Below the pieces are notes generated by a model, which was not told where the DNA came from, made no database searches, and worked only from the letters and a program-made list of their open reading frames with translations. The position numbers and the translations under genes were made by a program. This document shows, one piece after another, positions 1 to 8,984 of a stretch of 46,601 nucleotides of DNA. The stretch covers positions 1-46,601 of the forward strand of contig CAIPPE010000141.1 of assembly GCA_903866825.1 (NCBI GenBank), given 5' to 3'. Source of the DNA: an uncultured Methylococcaceae bacterium. Its GTDB lineage: Bacteria > Pseudomonadota > Gammaproteobacteria > Methylococcales > Methylomonadaceae. Position 1 is the first letter of the stretch. The number at the start of each line of letters is the position of its first letter.

Positions 1-28
1 ATATAGTTACCTAATATATTATTAAAAC
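1..28. repeat. Left copy of 28-bp terminal direct repeat
   Basis: These bases are identical to the last 28 bases of the window. The repeat runs straight into the first late promoter box. It shows either a circular assembly (overlap left by the assembler) or a very short physical terminal repeat; the sequence alone cannot separate these. Confidence 0.9.
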
Positions 29-73
29 AGAGGGTCATCTTTCTCACCTCACAGCTACACAAACATACTTTCG
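27..73 (+). promoter_or_regulatory. Late promoter P1 (terminase unit)
   Basis: The 17-bp box ACAGAGGGTCATCTTTC occupies 27-43 and a -7-like element TACTTTCG lies at 66-73, exactly 22 bp further on. Four other copies of the box in this genome have the same spacing. The -7 element fits the Bacteroidota TAnnTTTG consensus at 7 of 8 positions. It would start transcription near 80, giving a leader of about 200 nt before the small terminase gene. That the box binds a phage late activator is inference. Confidence 0.75.
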
Positions 74-95
74 TATCACCCGATATGTAATACAG

Positions 96-212
96 ATGCG
101 GAGAGCGGATAAAACGGCCTGTCGCCAATATGCCCATCTCGCAAATGGATTTCATATTGAATACTCACAATCGCCGGTAAGGGGTGATGATACAACCAGT
201 CAATCTGGGTAG
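96..212 (+). CDS. Possible 38-aa leader peptide
   Basis: An ATG at 96 opens a 38-codon frame ending in TAG at 210. It lies entirely in the leader between late promoter P1 and the small terminase gene. The product is basic and polar (starts MRRADKTACRQY) with no recognised motif. It could be a leader peptide or only chance coding in a structured or packaging region. No function is proposed. Confidence 0.2.
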   Translation: MRRADKTACRQYAHLANGFHIEYSQSPVRGDDTTSQSG

Positions 213-259
213 CTGTCATCCTACTAGTTACGAGGGGAACTAGGGGTGCAGGCGACAGG
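118..259 (+). other. Inverted repeats upstream of terS (structured leader or packaging site)
   Basis: CCTGTCGCC at 118-126 is the exact reverse complement of GGCGACAGG at 251-259. Between them, CTAGTT (224-229) pairs with AACTAG (238-243) across an 8-nt loop. The block lies between P1 and terS, where cos or pac sites commonly are in tailed phages. It may be a folded mRNA leader or a terminase recognition site; the sequence does not say which. Confidence 0.4.
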
Positions 260-277
260 AAATAATACTTACCTACT

Positions 278-751
278 ATGGGAAAAACAAAACTCACGGC
301 TAAACAGGAATTGTTCTGTAATGAATTTCTAAAAGATTGCAATGCAACTAAAGCAGCAATAAGAGCAGGGTATTCAGAAAAGACGGCAGGAGCAATTGGT
401 TGTGAGAACTTAACAAAACCTGAAATACATGCGCGCGTAGAAGAATTGATGGCCAAACGTACAGAACGTACGCAGATTTCAGCAGATTTTGTTCTGAACG
501 GATTGATGATTGTGGCAAAAAGATGTATGACTGCGGAGCCAGTTATGATATGGAATCCGGAAGATAAGGTTATGCAGCAGGCCAAAGATGACAACGGGAA
601 AGACGTATGGACATTCGATAGTACAGGCGCTAACAGAGCGCTAGAACTACTCGGCAAGCATACTGGAATATTCGAAAAAGATAATGCTCAACAGGGGAAA
701 GTAAGTATTGTTATCAAGAAAACACAGCCACTGCAAAGCGATGCGGGATAA
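278..751 (+). CDS. terS: Terminase small subunit
   Basis: This 157-aa protein matches the Terminase_2 small-subunit family. The N-terminal pattern LTAKQELFCNEFL..CNATKAAIRAGYSEKTA forms the DNA-binding helix-turn-helix at about residues 6-40, followed by a helical oligomerisation region (VEELMAKRTERTQIS). The C-terminus is basic and polar and may contact the large subunit. It would bind the packaging site and recruit the nuclease/ATPase. Length is typical. It is the first gene of the P1 unit and its last 11 bases overlap the likely start of the large subunit, so the two are probably translationally coupled. Confidence 0.9.
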   Translation: MGKTKLTAKQELFCNEFLKDCNATKAAIRAGYSEKTAGAIGCENLTKPEIHARVEELMAKRTERTQISADFVLNGLMIVAKRCMTAEPVMIWNPEDKVMQQAKDDNGKDVWTFDSTGANRALELLGKHTGIFEKDNAQQGKVSIVIKKTQPLQSDAG

Positions 752-2186
752 TAACCAGGGTTTATCGATAGAAATTGAAGATGATGTCATCCTGCCTGTC
801 TATAGACATTTGCTTAATGACGCTGAAGACTTTTCTATTGAATTTCTTTATGGCGGTCGCGATTCTGCTAAATCTTATACTACGGCCCAGATACTGATTA
901 TTGAATGCCTTACGCTGTCCTACTTCCGTTGTGCACTTATACGCGATGTATTTGGAACTATAAAAGATAGTCAATGGCAGCTCATACAGGACATAGTAAA
1001 TGATTGGGGTTTATCTGCTTATTTCACATTTACTAAAGCACCACTAGAAATAGTTTGCAAGATAAACGGGAATAAATTTATTAGCAGGGGTTGTGACGAA
1101 CCATTAAAATTAAAGTCAATTACCGCTTGCAATAGAGCCTGGATTGAAGAAGGTGTGAGGGAATTGGATGCTTTCACCGTTATACTTACTACGCTTAGAA
1201 GCACGCAAAGTAAAGTTAAAATTTACTACACTTTTAATCCAGAATGTGAAGGTAATTATGAGAATTTCTGGCTTTACAAAGAATGGTTTGAGCCTAATAA
1301 GACAGAATTATCTTTTTCGAATCATCGCACGTACAAAGTAATAATCCGCGGTGTATTAAAAACAGTGATAATAAAGTACCGGGCCACTCATTCAACCTAC
1401 CATGACAACCCATATATTAGTGATGAGCGTATCGCGTTCCATGAAAATAACAAAGGATATTACTATACAGTATATACGTTAGGTAGGTGGGGATACAAGA
1501 TTACAGGCGGTGAGTTCTGGACAGGCTTTAAGTCAGAAACGCACACTAAACCGTTGGAATATATCAACAGTGCTATACACATATCGCTTGATAGTAACGT
1601 AAATCCCTATGTTTCGTGCCAAATTTGGCAGATAGACACTATTAAAAAACAGCTTCGCCAATATAATGAACTGATATGCTCATCACCAGATAACAGCGCA
1701 AAGAAGGCAGCAAAGAAGCTCATAGCGTGGATGCAGCGCATAGACTATACAGATCCTGTATACATCTATGGTGACGCATCTGCTAACAACAGAACGACAG
1801 TAGATGAAAATAACGGGTCATTCTTTGACAAGTACATTGAAGTACTGGAAGATGAAGGATATCACGTCATTAAGATGGTTGAACGTAGTAACCCGCGTAT
1901 AGCATTATCCGGTGAGTTCATCAATGAGATATTCGAATTGGGTTATGAAGGCTGGACCATAGTCATTAATGACACGTGCCAAGTAAGCATCGAGGACTAT
2001 ACCATGACCAAGAAGGATAAAGACGGTACAATTCTCAAGAAACGTATCACCAACAAGGAAACAGGGCAGTCTTATGAGCAATATGGCCACCTTTCAGATT
2101 GTATGCGGTATCTGGTATGCAGTGTTTTGAAGGATGAATTTGAACAGTTCAGCGATCGTGGGCGTAAAAAGCTGTCATACGCGTAG
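741..2186 (+). CDS. terL: Terminase large subunit
   Basis: An ATP-driven DNA packaging motor and nuclease of the PBSX/Terminase_3 type, about 481 aa. A Walker A variant GGRDSAKS lies near residues 38-45 and a Walker B/catalytic region NRAWIEEG near 131-138. The C-terminal RNase H-like nuclease region has acidic patches HISLDSN, YIYGDASANN and DCMRYLVC. An upstream in-frame start at 708 is possible, but the ATG at 741 overlaps the terS stop and gives the better N-terminus. It cuts concatemeric DNA and docks on the portal encoded next. Confidence 0.93.
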   Translation: MRDNNQGLSIEIEDDVILPVYRHLLNDAEDFSIEFLYGGRDSAKSYTTAQILIIECLTLSYFRCALIRDVFGTIKDSQWQLIQDIVNDWGLSAYFTFTKAPLEIVCKINGNKFISRGCDEPLKLKSITACNRAWIEEGVRELDAFTVILTTLRSTQSKVKIYYTFNPECEGNYENFWLYKEWFEPNKTELSFSNHRTYKVIIRGVLKTVIIKYRATHSTYHDNPYISDERIAFHENNKGYYYTVYTLGRWGYKITGGEFWTGFKSETHTKPLEYINSAIHISLDSNVNPYVSCQIWQIDTIKKQLRQYNELICSSPDNSAKKAAKKLIAWMQRIDYTDPVYIYGDASANNRTTVDENNGSFFDKYIEVLEDEGYHVIKMVERSNPRIALSGEFINEIFELGYEGWTIVINDTCQVSIEDYTMTKKDKDGTILKKRITNKETGQSYEQYGHLSDCMRYLVCSVLKDEFEQFSDRGRKKLSYA

Positions 2187-2192
2187 GAAATT

Positions 2193-2239
2193 ACAGAGGG
2201 TCATCTTTTAAAGTTAGCTATATCTGCAATTTAATTTTA
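2193..2239 (+). promoter_or_regulatory. Late promoter P2 (portal/head unit)
   Basis: Box ACAGAGGGTCATCTTTT at 2193-2209, then TAATTTTA at 2232-2239 after exactly 22 bp. The element fits TAnnTTTN. Predicted start of transcription is about 2246, so the leader before the portal TTG start is only about 16 nt. Confidence 0.8.
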
Positions 2240-2261
2240 CCACCTACAAAAGGCCAAACAA

Positions 2262-3947
2262 TTGGTACTACCACTTACAGCACCAGAAGGACAATTATCA
2301 ATTACTTCTATTCTCAAGGATAATCCCAACAAGCAATATGTAAAGGATATTCAGGAGTATAGCAGTAAGTTGTGTATGCACATTACCGGCCTTAATCTTG
2401 ACAAGTACCTGGCTAAAATAGACTACTTCGAAAAACCGGAGCTATTAGCGCTCCGTCAAAAGTACAGTCCGAGCAATGAGGACTTCTTCGGTAGAATACA
2501 CAGGCCCATAGACAAAATATGGAATGCCTCCGGGGGAAGTGCTAACTACTACATAGCTGAAGACAGCAAGCCTAAACTACTTGAAAAGCTATCTAACGTA
2601 CGCAACGGATACAAGCTACGCCAATGGTTGCAAACATTCTGGTTGATGCCTTCACACTATGATCCCATGGGCATGGTATTCATGGAGGTTGGAAACAAAG
2701 AAACCTATCCTACTTATAAATCTTGCCATGATGTATTTGACTATCCGCAGCCTAAAGGCCGCATTTTCGATTACATCGTTTTCAAGGTAGACAACAAGAT
2801 ATCAGCTGAGAAAGAAGACGAGAGCAAAGCAAATGATATATACTACCGTGTTGTGGATGATGCTTATGACTACCTGATAAAATGGGATGGCAAGAAAGCG
2901 TACATAATTAAAAAAGAAACATTTAAAAACTACTTTGGCTTTGTTCCTGCTATTACCAATGGCGATATATTCGACCCAATAACAAAGCAATACATTTCTC
3001 CAGATGACGAAATCATAGGGATAGCTGACCAGCACTTGCGTGACCGGTCAGTGCTTACCATGTTTAAACTGCATCATGGATTCCCATTGAAATGGTTGTA
3101 TGGTAGTGATTGTCCCACCTGTAACGGCACAAAGAAGGTAGCAGGTAAGAATTGCCAGTCATGCAGTGGAACAGGGAAAAAGAGCAAGTATGATGTATCA
3201 GAAACGATCATAGTACCTTACCCGAAAGCAGGTGACCCGCTCCCAACCTCATACGCAGGATTCTATACACCACCGGTTGAGACGTGGAATAAGATGGACG
3301 AGTCCATTGCGGAACAATACAAGGATGCTCACTATACCAAATGGGGGACAAACCAGCTTGAGGATAGCGATAGTTCCCAGCCAGCTACGGCTACGGGCAG
3401 ATTTATAGATGTACAGCCGGTTAATGATGCCCTCAACAAATACAGCGATTCAGCCGAATATGTTGAATCATGGATAGTTGACATGATAGGTAAGTTCTAC
3501 TTCAAGTCGTATAAGGGTAATGAAATCAACTATGGCCGCAGGTTTCTTATTGAACCGCCTGACGTTATCTGGAAGAAGTACCAGGACGCGCGGACAGCCG
3601 GAGCGCCTACGAGTTCCCTGACTTTTCTGTATATGCAATGGTTGCAGGCCGAGTTCAGGAGCGATAGCGTAGAACTTGGCAAGCAGATAAAGCTGATGAA
3701 GTTGGACACTTTCTTTCATATTTCGTTAACTCAGGCTGGTACCATCATAAAAAACCCCGATGACTACATCAGGAAGCTGTATTTCGAAGAGTGGATAAAC
3801 CAACTGAAGCCTAATGACCTGATCACAAAGACACTAGACGTACTCCGTAAGATGCGCGATGACTTCATGAACAAAAAGATAGCTGAGAACAATAAGATAA
3901 TGGATGAACAGGCTAAGAAGCAAGCGCAGTTAAACATAGCAGCGTAA
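2262..3947 (+). CDS. Portal protein with embedded DnaJ-like zinc motif
   Basis: At 561 aa, directly after terL and before scaffold and capsid genes, this is the expected portal: the dodecameric ring at the capsid vertex through which DNA passes. Its start is TTG at 2262, just after promoter P2. Residues about 284-307 contain CPTCNGT and CQSCSGTGK, two CxxCxG(T/x)G knuckles as in the DnaJ zinc finger, which is unusual for a portal. The C-terminal 60 residues are helical and charged and end in a Gln/Ala-rich tail. Identification is mainly by size and position plus overall pattern, so portal is likely but not proven. Confidence 0.75.
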   Translation: MVLPLTAPEGQLSITSILKDNPNKQYVKDIQEYSSKLCMHITGLNLDKYLAKIDYFEKPELLALRQKYSPSNEDFFGRIHRPIDKIWNASGGSANYYIAEDSKPKLLEKLSNVRNGYKLRQWLQTFWLMPSHYDPMGMVFMEVGNKETYPTYKSCHDVFDYPQPKGRIFDYIVFKVDNKISAEKEDESKANDIYYRVVDDAYDYLIKWDGKKAYIIKKETFKNYFGFVPAITNGDIFDPITKQYISPDDEIIGIADQHLRDRSVLTMFKLHHGFPLKWLYGSDCPTCNGTKKVAGKNCQSCSGTGKKSKYDVSETIIVPYPKAGDPLPTSYAGFYTPPVETWNKMDESIAEQYKDAHYTKWGTNQLEDSDSSQPATATGRFIDVQPVNDALNKYSDSAEYVESWIVDMIGKFYFKSYKGNEINYGRRFLIEPPDVIWKKYQDARTAGAPTSSLTFLYMQWLQAEFRSDSVELGKQIKLMKLDTFFHISLTQAGTIIKNPDDYIRKLYFEEWINQLKPNDLITKTLDVLRKMRDDFMNKKIAENNKIMDEQAKKQAQLNIAA

Positions 3948-3966
3948 ACAATACAAACCAATCTAT

Positions 3967-4425
3967 ATGACACAACAGGACTTTGAAAAACGATTTAATG
4001 ACAGGGTCAGGGCAGAAATTAACCACGTTATATTTCCCTCTGAAAACATCCCAGATGGCCTACGCGACTATTTGACTTTGTCTCTACCAGTATTCACTTA
4101 CCATTCCGTAAAGTGCACATTGGAAGAGTACGAGCAAGTGGCAATGTGGGCAGCTGATGGAGGTGAAATGCCTATGATCACAGCATTCATTGCTTTGCAG
4201 ATTACGCGCGGTGTATCAGCCAAAGACATTGGTGTAAATCCGGTCGTCTACATCGAAATGAATAAGCTGCTGGATGATATGTCCCTTGCCTGGGATGTAA
4301 TTGTGAAGCCTACAAAGGAGCGCATTAACCGGGAACTTAACGAAGAGTTTGAAAGAGAGTATAAGAAACAGCAAGCAACTCAGGCGCTGAATAGGAAAGG
4401 TATTAAAATACACCGCCCGAATTGA
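3967..4425 (+). CDS. Head-module protein, unknown function
   Basis: A 152-aa, mostly helical protein between portal and scaffold genes. It has no signal peptide or membrane segment. The last 50 residues are strongly charged (PTKERINRELNEEFEREYKKQQ), suggesting a coiled coil. It overlaps the next gene by four bases. A head-assembly role is inferred from position only; no family was recognised. Confidence 0.7.
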   Translation: MTQQDFEKRFNDRVRAEINHVIFPSENIPDGLRDYLTLSLPVFTYHSVKCTLEEYEQVAMWAADGGEMPMITAFIALQITRGVSAKDIGVNPVVYIEMNKLLDDMSLAWDVIVKPTKERINRELNEEFEREYKKQQATQALNRKGIKIHRPN

Positions 4426-4622
4426 TCAATATTGATAACAAATTCGACATTGGTCAGATCGTATATCTGAAAACAGATCCTGAACAGTCCGGTCGAATGG
4501 TTATTTCAATTATCGTGAATAAGTATGATATTCTTTATGAAATGATCATCGGTACATCTACATCAAGACACTATGACTTTGAAATAACAGACACCGCAGA
4601 CATTTTACAAAAAGTCAATTAA
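4422..4622 (+). CDS. Small beta-rich protein, unknown function
   Basis: A 66-aa protein starting with TTG, which overlaps the TGA stop of the preceding gene (TTGA). The pattern DIGQIVYLKTDPEQSGRMVISIIV resembles small SH3/KOW-like beta-barrel proteins often seen in phage genomes. The tight overlap supports a real, coupled gene. The following stretch (4623-4782) holds only frames shorter than 20 codons and no clear signal. Confidence 0.6.
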   Translation: MINIDNKFDIGQIVYLKTDPEQSGRMVISIIVNKYDILYEMIIGTSTSRHYDFEITDTADILQKVN

Positions 4623-4782
4623 ATATATGTCGCAATTTACTGGATATAAAATTAAATACATCGTTACGCCTAAGCAGATGTGAAGGCTATGCAGGTTTGT
4701 AAAAAGTGGATTCACCATGTTTAATTTAAAGAAAAAAGTAAAGAATTTCTCATTATAAAATCAATTCATAAAAATACAAATC

Positions 4783-5130
4783 ATGGCAAAAAAAGATGAA
4801 TTAATAGTTGACCAGCAGGCAGCTGAAAACGCTAATAAAAGCTACAAAGAGTGCAAACTGACTGTCGAAACAGTTATGGAACCACAACAGGATGGAAGCG
4901 AGAAGCTAAGCCACTACGTGATGGAGCCCGGCAAAGTGATTAAAACAGTAAAGATCGAGCCGCATCGTGCACAGCAGCTTAACAGAAGTGCGCATACTCG
5001 TAAAATCATCTACCTGCTGGAAAGTGACGAGATGCCGGCCAAGATACATCGTTCATACAAGTGGGATAAGTCGGTGAAAGATTTTCTGCTCGTTGATGAG
5101 TTCATAAAGGAGGGAGCGCCAGCGCAATAA
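4783..5130 (+). CDS. Head-module protein, unknown function
   Basis: A 115-aa soluble, charged protein with ATG start. It begins MAKKDELIVDQQAAENANKSY and ends in an acidic tail. It lies immediately before the scaffold-like gene in the P2 unit and so is probably made with head proteins. No recognised domain; a minor head or assembly function is only inferred from location. Confidence 0.65.
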   Translation: MAKKDELIVDQQAAENANKSYKECKLTVETVMEPQQDGSEKLSHYVMEPGKVIKTVKIEPHRAQQLNRSAHTRKIIYLLESDEMPAKIHRSYKWDKSVKDFLLVDEFIKEGAPAQ

Positions 5131-5170
5131 TCACCACTAAAAACATATCGTTAACTACAAACTATATTTT

Positions 5171-5989
5171 ATGATAAGCAAAAAAACAGCTGAAGCATTA
5201 GGTAAAAAACTACACATTGACCCCGTAAAACTTAAAGCCGCCATCGACGACGACAAAGAAGTGGATATTGATATCCCTGATGATGTTACCGTCTTTACAA
5301 AAGATGAGATTGCCACCAGGGATAAGGTAAAATATGACGAGGGCAAGACCGTTGGTGTAGAAACTGCCGTTAAGGACTTCAAAAAAGCTAAAGGCCTTGA
5401 CTTTAAAGGAAAAGACCTCGAAAGCCTGCACGATCACCTCAGCACTAAAGGAGAGGATAAAGAAGTAGTTGAAAAGCTGCGTACCTCTGTAACCACGGCA
5501 GAGCGTGAGCGAGACGAAGCCCGTGCAGAAGCTGGCAAAATACGCCTGCAATCAAAAATAGAGTCGTTTATTCCAGAACTGAACAACGGTATGAACAAAG
5601 CCGAAGCCTTGAGCGTACTGCAGGCCAATGGCTATGACTTCAAAGAGGAAGGCGGCAAAGTAGTTGCTTATCGCAATGGTGAAAAAGTAAAGGACGGCAA
5701 GCTGCAAACCGATGTGGCACCTGATGTAGAGATCAAGCGTTTCCTGGGTGAGGAAAAGAAGTGGTTGGGAGAAGCTGACGATAACACAGGCGGTACAGGT
5801 GGCCGCGGTGGTGCAGATAGCAGACCAAAGCCTAAACCAGTCTACACGAAAGCCAGCGAGGTAGAAAAGGCTTTCAATGAAAAGCATGGCGCTGGTGCAT
5901 CAATGGGAACTGAGCACGACTATGCTGGTCACCTGCAGAAAGTGATGGAGGAAGCCGAAAAGGCCGGCACACCTTTAGTAATGGATTAA
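5171..5989 (+). CDS. Scaffold-like capsid assembly protein
   Basis: A 272-aa, highly charged protein immediately upstream of the major capsid gene. Residues about 90-135 (EDKEVVEKLRTSVTTAERERDEARAEAGKIRL) form a predicted coiled coil. A Gly-rich linker (GGTGGRGGAD) separates a C-terminal helical segment. This composition and position are typical of scaffolding proteins that nucleate the procapsid and then leave. The gene is the last of the P2 unit and is followed by a strong terminator. Sequence families of scaffolds are poorly conserved, so the call rests on composition and context. Confidence 0.7.
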   Translation: MISKKTAEALGKKLHIDPVKLKAAIDDDKEVDIDIPDDVTVFTKDEIATRDKVKYDEGKTVGVETAVKDFKKAKGLDFKGKDLESLHDHLSTKGEDKEVVEKLRTSVTTAERERDEARAEAGKIRLQSKIESFIPELNNGMNKAEALSVLQANGYDFKEEGGKVVAYRNGEKVKDGKLQTDVAPDVEIKRFLGEEKKWLGEADDNTGGTGGRGGADSRPKPKPVYTKASEVEKAFNEKHGAGASMGTEHDYAGHLQKVMEEAEKAGTPLVMD

Positions 5990-6013
5990 GATTGTTTTTC
6001 ATAGGGTTTGTAG

Positions 6014-6041
6014 GGCGGTGTATTCTTACACCGCCTTTTTA
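6014..6041 (+). terminator. Intrinsic terminator after scaffold gene
   Basis: A perfect 9-bp stem GGCGGTGTA (6014-6022) / TACACCGCC (6027-6035) with loop TTCT is followed by TTTTTAT. It ends the P2 unit just before late promoter P3. Confidence 0.88.
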
Positions 6042-6050
6042 TTTGGAATT

Positions 6051-6097
6051 ACAGAGGGTCATCTTTTTAGTACCGCCTTTAATGGTCAATATTTTTA
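6051..6097 (+). promoter_or_regulatory. Late promoter P3 (capsid/tail unit)
   Basis: Box ACAGAGGGTCATCTTTT at 6051-6067 and TATTTTTA at 6090-6097, spacing 22 bp. It follows a strong terminator directly, so capsid and tail genes have an independent promoter. The leader to the capsid GTG start is about 100 nt and contains a small hairpin (GAGCA / TGCTC near 6130). Confidence 0.8.
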
Positions 6098-6207
6098 CAG
6101 CGGAAATCAGGATACGCATTTCCAGGTATGACAGAGCAAGATACTGCTCAAGGTAATTCCCCGCACCAAGATACTGGCTGCAACATTTTTTCTAACTCCT
6201 TAAAACA

Positions 6208-7239
6208 GTGGCAAATTTCACTCCTTCTAATCTTGTGGCCGCACAGACGCGCCTCCAGAAGAAATTTACAGCGCCCGAAAGCCGTGAGAAAGTTCTCCCC
6301 GCTTTGAAATTGGGCCTTTCAAACTCAGGTATCCTGATAAAAGATGCTAACAGCATCAGAACACGAGAAGATCGTACAGTAACGGCCTATGCGCTCAAAC
6401 GTCAGTCACGCGTACCGGCATCACAGCGTACAGCAACGCATACCGGTAACTCTGGCGACTCTATGAGCATGCCTTTGTCATGGGCCACATATGCTGACAA
6501 CTTCAGTATCTCACTGAAAGAACTGGACAACAACGTATTCTCATGGCAGGAAGCCTTCGACCAGAATTTAATGAACTGCATTCTGAACATTCATGCTCAG
6601 ATAGAAACAGATTTCGTTACTTATCTGCTTGCACAGCGTACACAGGTTGTTAAGACAACTACTCCGATAGGCAACCGCGTAACATGGAACGCTGGCAACT
6701 ACACACATGAGATCGCATCCGATGACTCAAAGCAGTTCTTCCAGTTGGCTAAACAGGTAATGGCCGCTAACTATTACAACAACGGTACGTTCGATTGTAT
6801 CAGTGGAGGTAATACCTATGTGAATGCCTCTTTCTGGGCTGCACAGGGCAACGAGAATGCGCAGAATACCGCCTTCCAGTTCACCGGCATGAACATAGCC
6901 TACTCAACAGATCTTTCTGATGGTAACTATGTAAATGGCGTATCGCTAGTAATGGCTCCGGGTACCGCGGCTCTTATCGACTGGATTCCTAAGCAGAACC
7001 GTACAGGATATGGTGACTATAACAGTTATCTGGGTGGATACGGTTCATTCAAAGACCCATACGGTAGCGGCCTGACATTCGCAGTACATGCGTATGCTCT
7101 GCGTACCGATACATCTGGCCTCAATGGTGTGCAGCAGGATAATATGATGCAGTTTGAAATATCTGTAGATGTGGCTCAGGCTATCACACCGTACAGCACA
7201 CCGAACGAAAGCAACGTGTACGAATACGCACAGATGTAA
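6208..7239 (+). CDS. Major capsid protein
   Basis: A 343-aa protein right after the scaffold gene, with GTG start. The N-terminal third carries arginine-rich and polar stretches (TVTAYALKRQSRVPASQRTAT), the middle is Asn/Tyr/Gly-rich, and the C-terminus has the beta-rich pattern usual for HK97-fold capsids. It forms the icosahedral shell. Placement after portal and scaffold and its own promoter fit a highly expressed structural protein. The fold is inferred from context rather than a diagnostic motif. Confidence 0.8.
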   Translation: MANFTPSNLVAAQTRLQKKFTAPESREKVLPALKLGLSNSGILIKDANSIRTREDRTVTAYALKRQSRVPASQRTATHTGNSGDSMSMPLSWATYADNFSISLKELDNNVFSWQEAFDQNLMNCILNIHAQIETDFVTYLLAQRTQVVKTTTPIGNRVTWNAGNYTHEIASDDSKQFFQLAKQVMAANYYNNGTFDCISGGNTYVNASFWAAQGNENAQNTAFQFTGMNIAYSTDLSDGNYVNGVSLVMAPGTAALIDWIPKQNRTGYGDYNSYLGGYGSFKDPYGSGLTFAVHAYALRTDTSGLNGVQQDNMMQFEISVDVAQAITPYSTPNESNVYEYAQM

Positions 7240-7289
7240 TTCTAAACGATCAAGCAACAATATTCATAACTCATAAAAACTAAAATAAA

Positions 7290-7772
7290 GTGAAAAGACT
7301 ATTAATCTTACTGGCATTTACCTGCACCTTCTTAGGTGGGGTAATTGCACAGTCAACGCGATCAGGAACCCTGATACAGGTGAATGGATCCGGCATAACA
7401 AAGACGGCTGACACGCTGACGAATACGGATACGAACTATGTATGGAATGGCCGTACAGACAACTACCAATGGAACGTGACTATGCAGTTTAAAAACACGC
7501 AACTCACTGGTGCGTGTACGCCATCTATGGTAGTACAGGGAAGCGATGACGCTACAAGCATGCTCACCGGTAACTGGTACACGCTTAAAAATTACACCAC
7601 CCAGACGGTCGGGTTATCGGATACAGGCAAGGTAACTAATACGACCTACCTATTCCAGATACCGAATTGCGAATACAAATCTGTTCGAGTCAGGACGATA
7701 ACCTCCGGTACTCAGACAAGTGTAACGTCCGGCAGCTTCTGGATGTGGTCGCCTTTTGTGAAAACTCTATAA
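7290..7772 (+). CDS. Secreted-type beta-rich late protein (signal peptide)
   Basis: A 160-aa protein with GTG start and a clear Sec signal peptide: positive MKRLL, hydrophobic core ILLAFTCTFLGG, cleavage near VIA-QST. The mature part is Thr/Ser/Asn-rich and beta-strand-rich (ADTLTNTDTNYVWNG), resembling small capsid-decoration or adhesion-like proteins common beside capsid genes of Bacteroidota phages. A signal peptide is odd for a protein expected to join virions in the cytoplasm. It may instead act in the host envelope. Function not established. Confidence 0.75.
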   Translation: MKRLLILLAFTCTFLGGVIAQSTRSGTLIQVNGSGITKTADTLTNTDTNYVWNGRTDNYQWNVTMQFKNTQLTGACTPSMVVQGSDDATSMLTGNWYTLKNYTTQTVGLSDTGKVTNTTYLFQIPNCEYKSVRVRTITSGTQTSVTSGSFWMWSPFVKTL

Positions 7773-7784
7773 TAACTACCTGCA

Positions 7785-8984
7785 GTGGCAATAAGCAACG
7801 GTTTTGATGAAAGTTTGGTTATTCCAGCCCTTACTAAGCGTAAGGGCTGGAAGCAACCTACTGTTGCCATTCCGAACTTCCCGACATTGACAGGTGATGT
7901 TATTACCTGTCAGTCAGGATTGCCGTTTAATCTGGATCATGCTGCATGTTCGCCTGTTCTGTTATGGAAATGCCAGGAAGATAACGGAATAAGTGCAGAA
8001 GACTTTAACCAGTATCTGTTGGACTTACAGGCCTCGGTGATCATGGACGCGCTGAACGGCATATTTATGATGTCTCAGATCATTGAATCTCCACGGTCCA
8101 TATTCAGTAAGAACTTCAGAACTGCTTACAAGCCTATACCAAATGTGGGTGACTTCTGCGGATGGCAGATAAATGTAGCTGAAGGCGACTATGCCGTAAA
8201 GATTGAAAGCGTAGGCCTGATAATGTCTGATTCGTGCACAGTTACTCTGTACCTGTATAATGACGTAATAGCTGAACCGCTATGGACCAAGGATGTTACT
8301 GTTGTAGCGGGACAGAATCAGGAAGTAATCAATATTGATGACCTGATACTGCACTATTCAGACGATACCCACAAGACGGGCACATTCTTCTTCGGATACT
8401 ATCAGGATGATTTAGCCAATCAGGGAGTTCAAGCTCTGGATGTATACCTGGATAGCTTCAATGGCTTTAATATGATGGGCTATCAGTGTTTTCAGGCTAA
8501 GAGCAACTATACTGATAAAACATTCGTTCGTAGCCAGTATGAGACCAACTACAGAACTTTCGGCCTGAACCTTGAGATAAGCTCTTATAACGACTTCACC
8601 AATACCATTGTTCGCCTTGCTCCACAGTTTGATCGCCTATTGGGCATGTGTATGACTGCAAAGTGCATTACTGAGGTAATGACCAGTGGCCGTATCAATG
8701 ATGGACAGAACATATCACAGCAGCAGTTTGAAATGCTATTCCGCACACTGGAGGGTAGTATTCAGAATCCTAACACCCGGAATGAGTTTGCCGTAAATAT
8801 CCCGTACCGTACCGGCTTGAAAAACAAGATAGAGCGCGAGATGTGGAGAATGACACAAACATTCCTTCCTGATGATAAGATAATGGTTACTATACCGCCG
8901 GTGAATGAGGGATATAATAACAAGGGCTATAGCAGAAGCAGGTACAGTAACGGCATGGAAGATAACTGGGGGTATCAATTGTAA
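7785..8984 (+). CDS. Structural protein between head and tail genes
   Basis: A 399-aa protein with GTG start. Residues about 130-220 are beta-rich (GDYAVKIESVGLIMSDSCTVTLYLYND) and the C-terminus is polar with GYNNKGYSRSRYSNG. It overlaps the next gene by one base (TAATG), indicating coupled translation. Position between capsid and tail-tube genes suggests a neck, connector or head-surface protein. No family motif recognised. Confidence 0.7.
   Translation: MAISNGFDESLVIPALTKRKGWKQPTVAIPNFPTLTGDVITCQSGLPFNLDHAACSPVLLWKCQEDNGISAEDFNQYLLDLQASVIMDALNGIFMMSQIIESPRSIFSKNFRTAYKPIPNVGDFCGWQINVAEGDYAVKIESVGLIMSDSCTVTLYLYNDVIAEPLWTKDVTVVAGQNQEVINIDDLILHYSDDTHKTGTFFFGYYQDDLANQGVQALDVYLDSFNGFNMMGYQCFQAKSNYTDKTFVRSQYETNYRTFGLNLEISSYNDFTNTIVRLAPQFDRLLGMCMTAKCITEVMTSGRINDGQNISQQQFEMLFRTLEGSIQNPNTRNEFAVNIPYRTGLKNKIEREMWRMTQTFLPDDKIMVTIPPVNEGYNNKGYSRSRYSNGMEDNWGYQL

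Noticed and set aside
1-28. Terminal repeats as attL/attR of an integrated prophage
   Set aside because: No host genes flank the repeats and the genome closes exactly on them, so a circular assembly or terminal redundancy is simpler.
76-657. 193-aa reading frame on the - strand over the terS region
   Set aside because: It is antisense to the clearly recognisable small terminase gene and has no coding-like composition.
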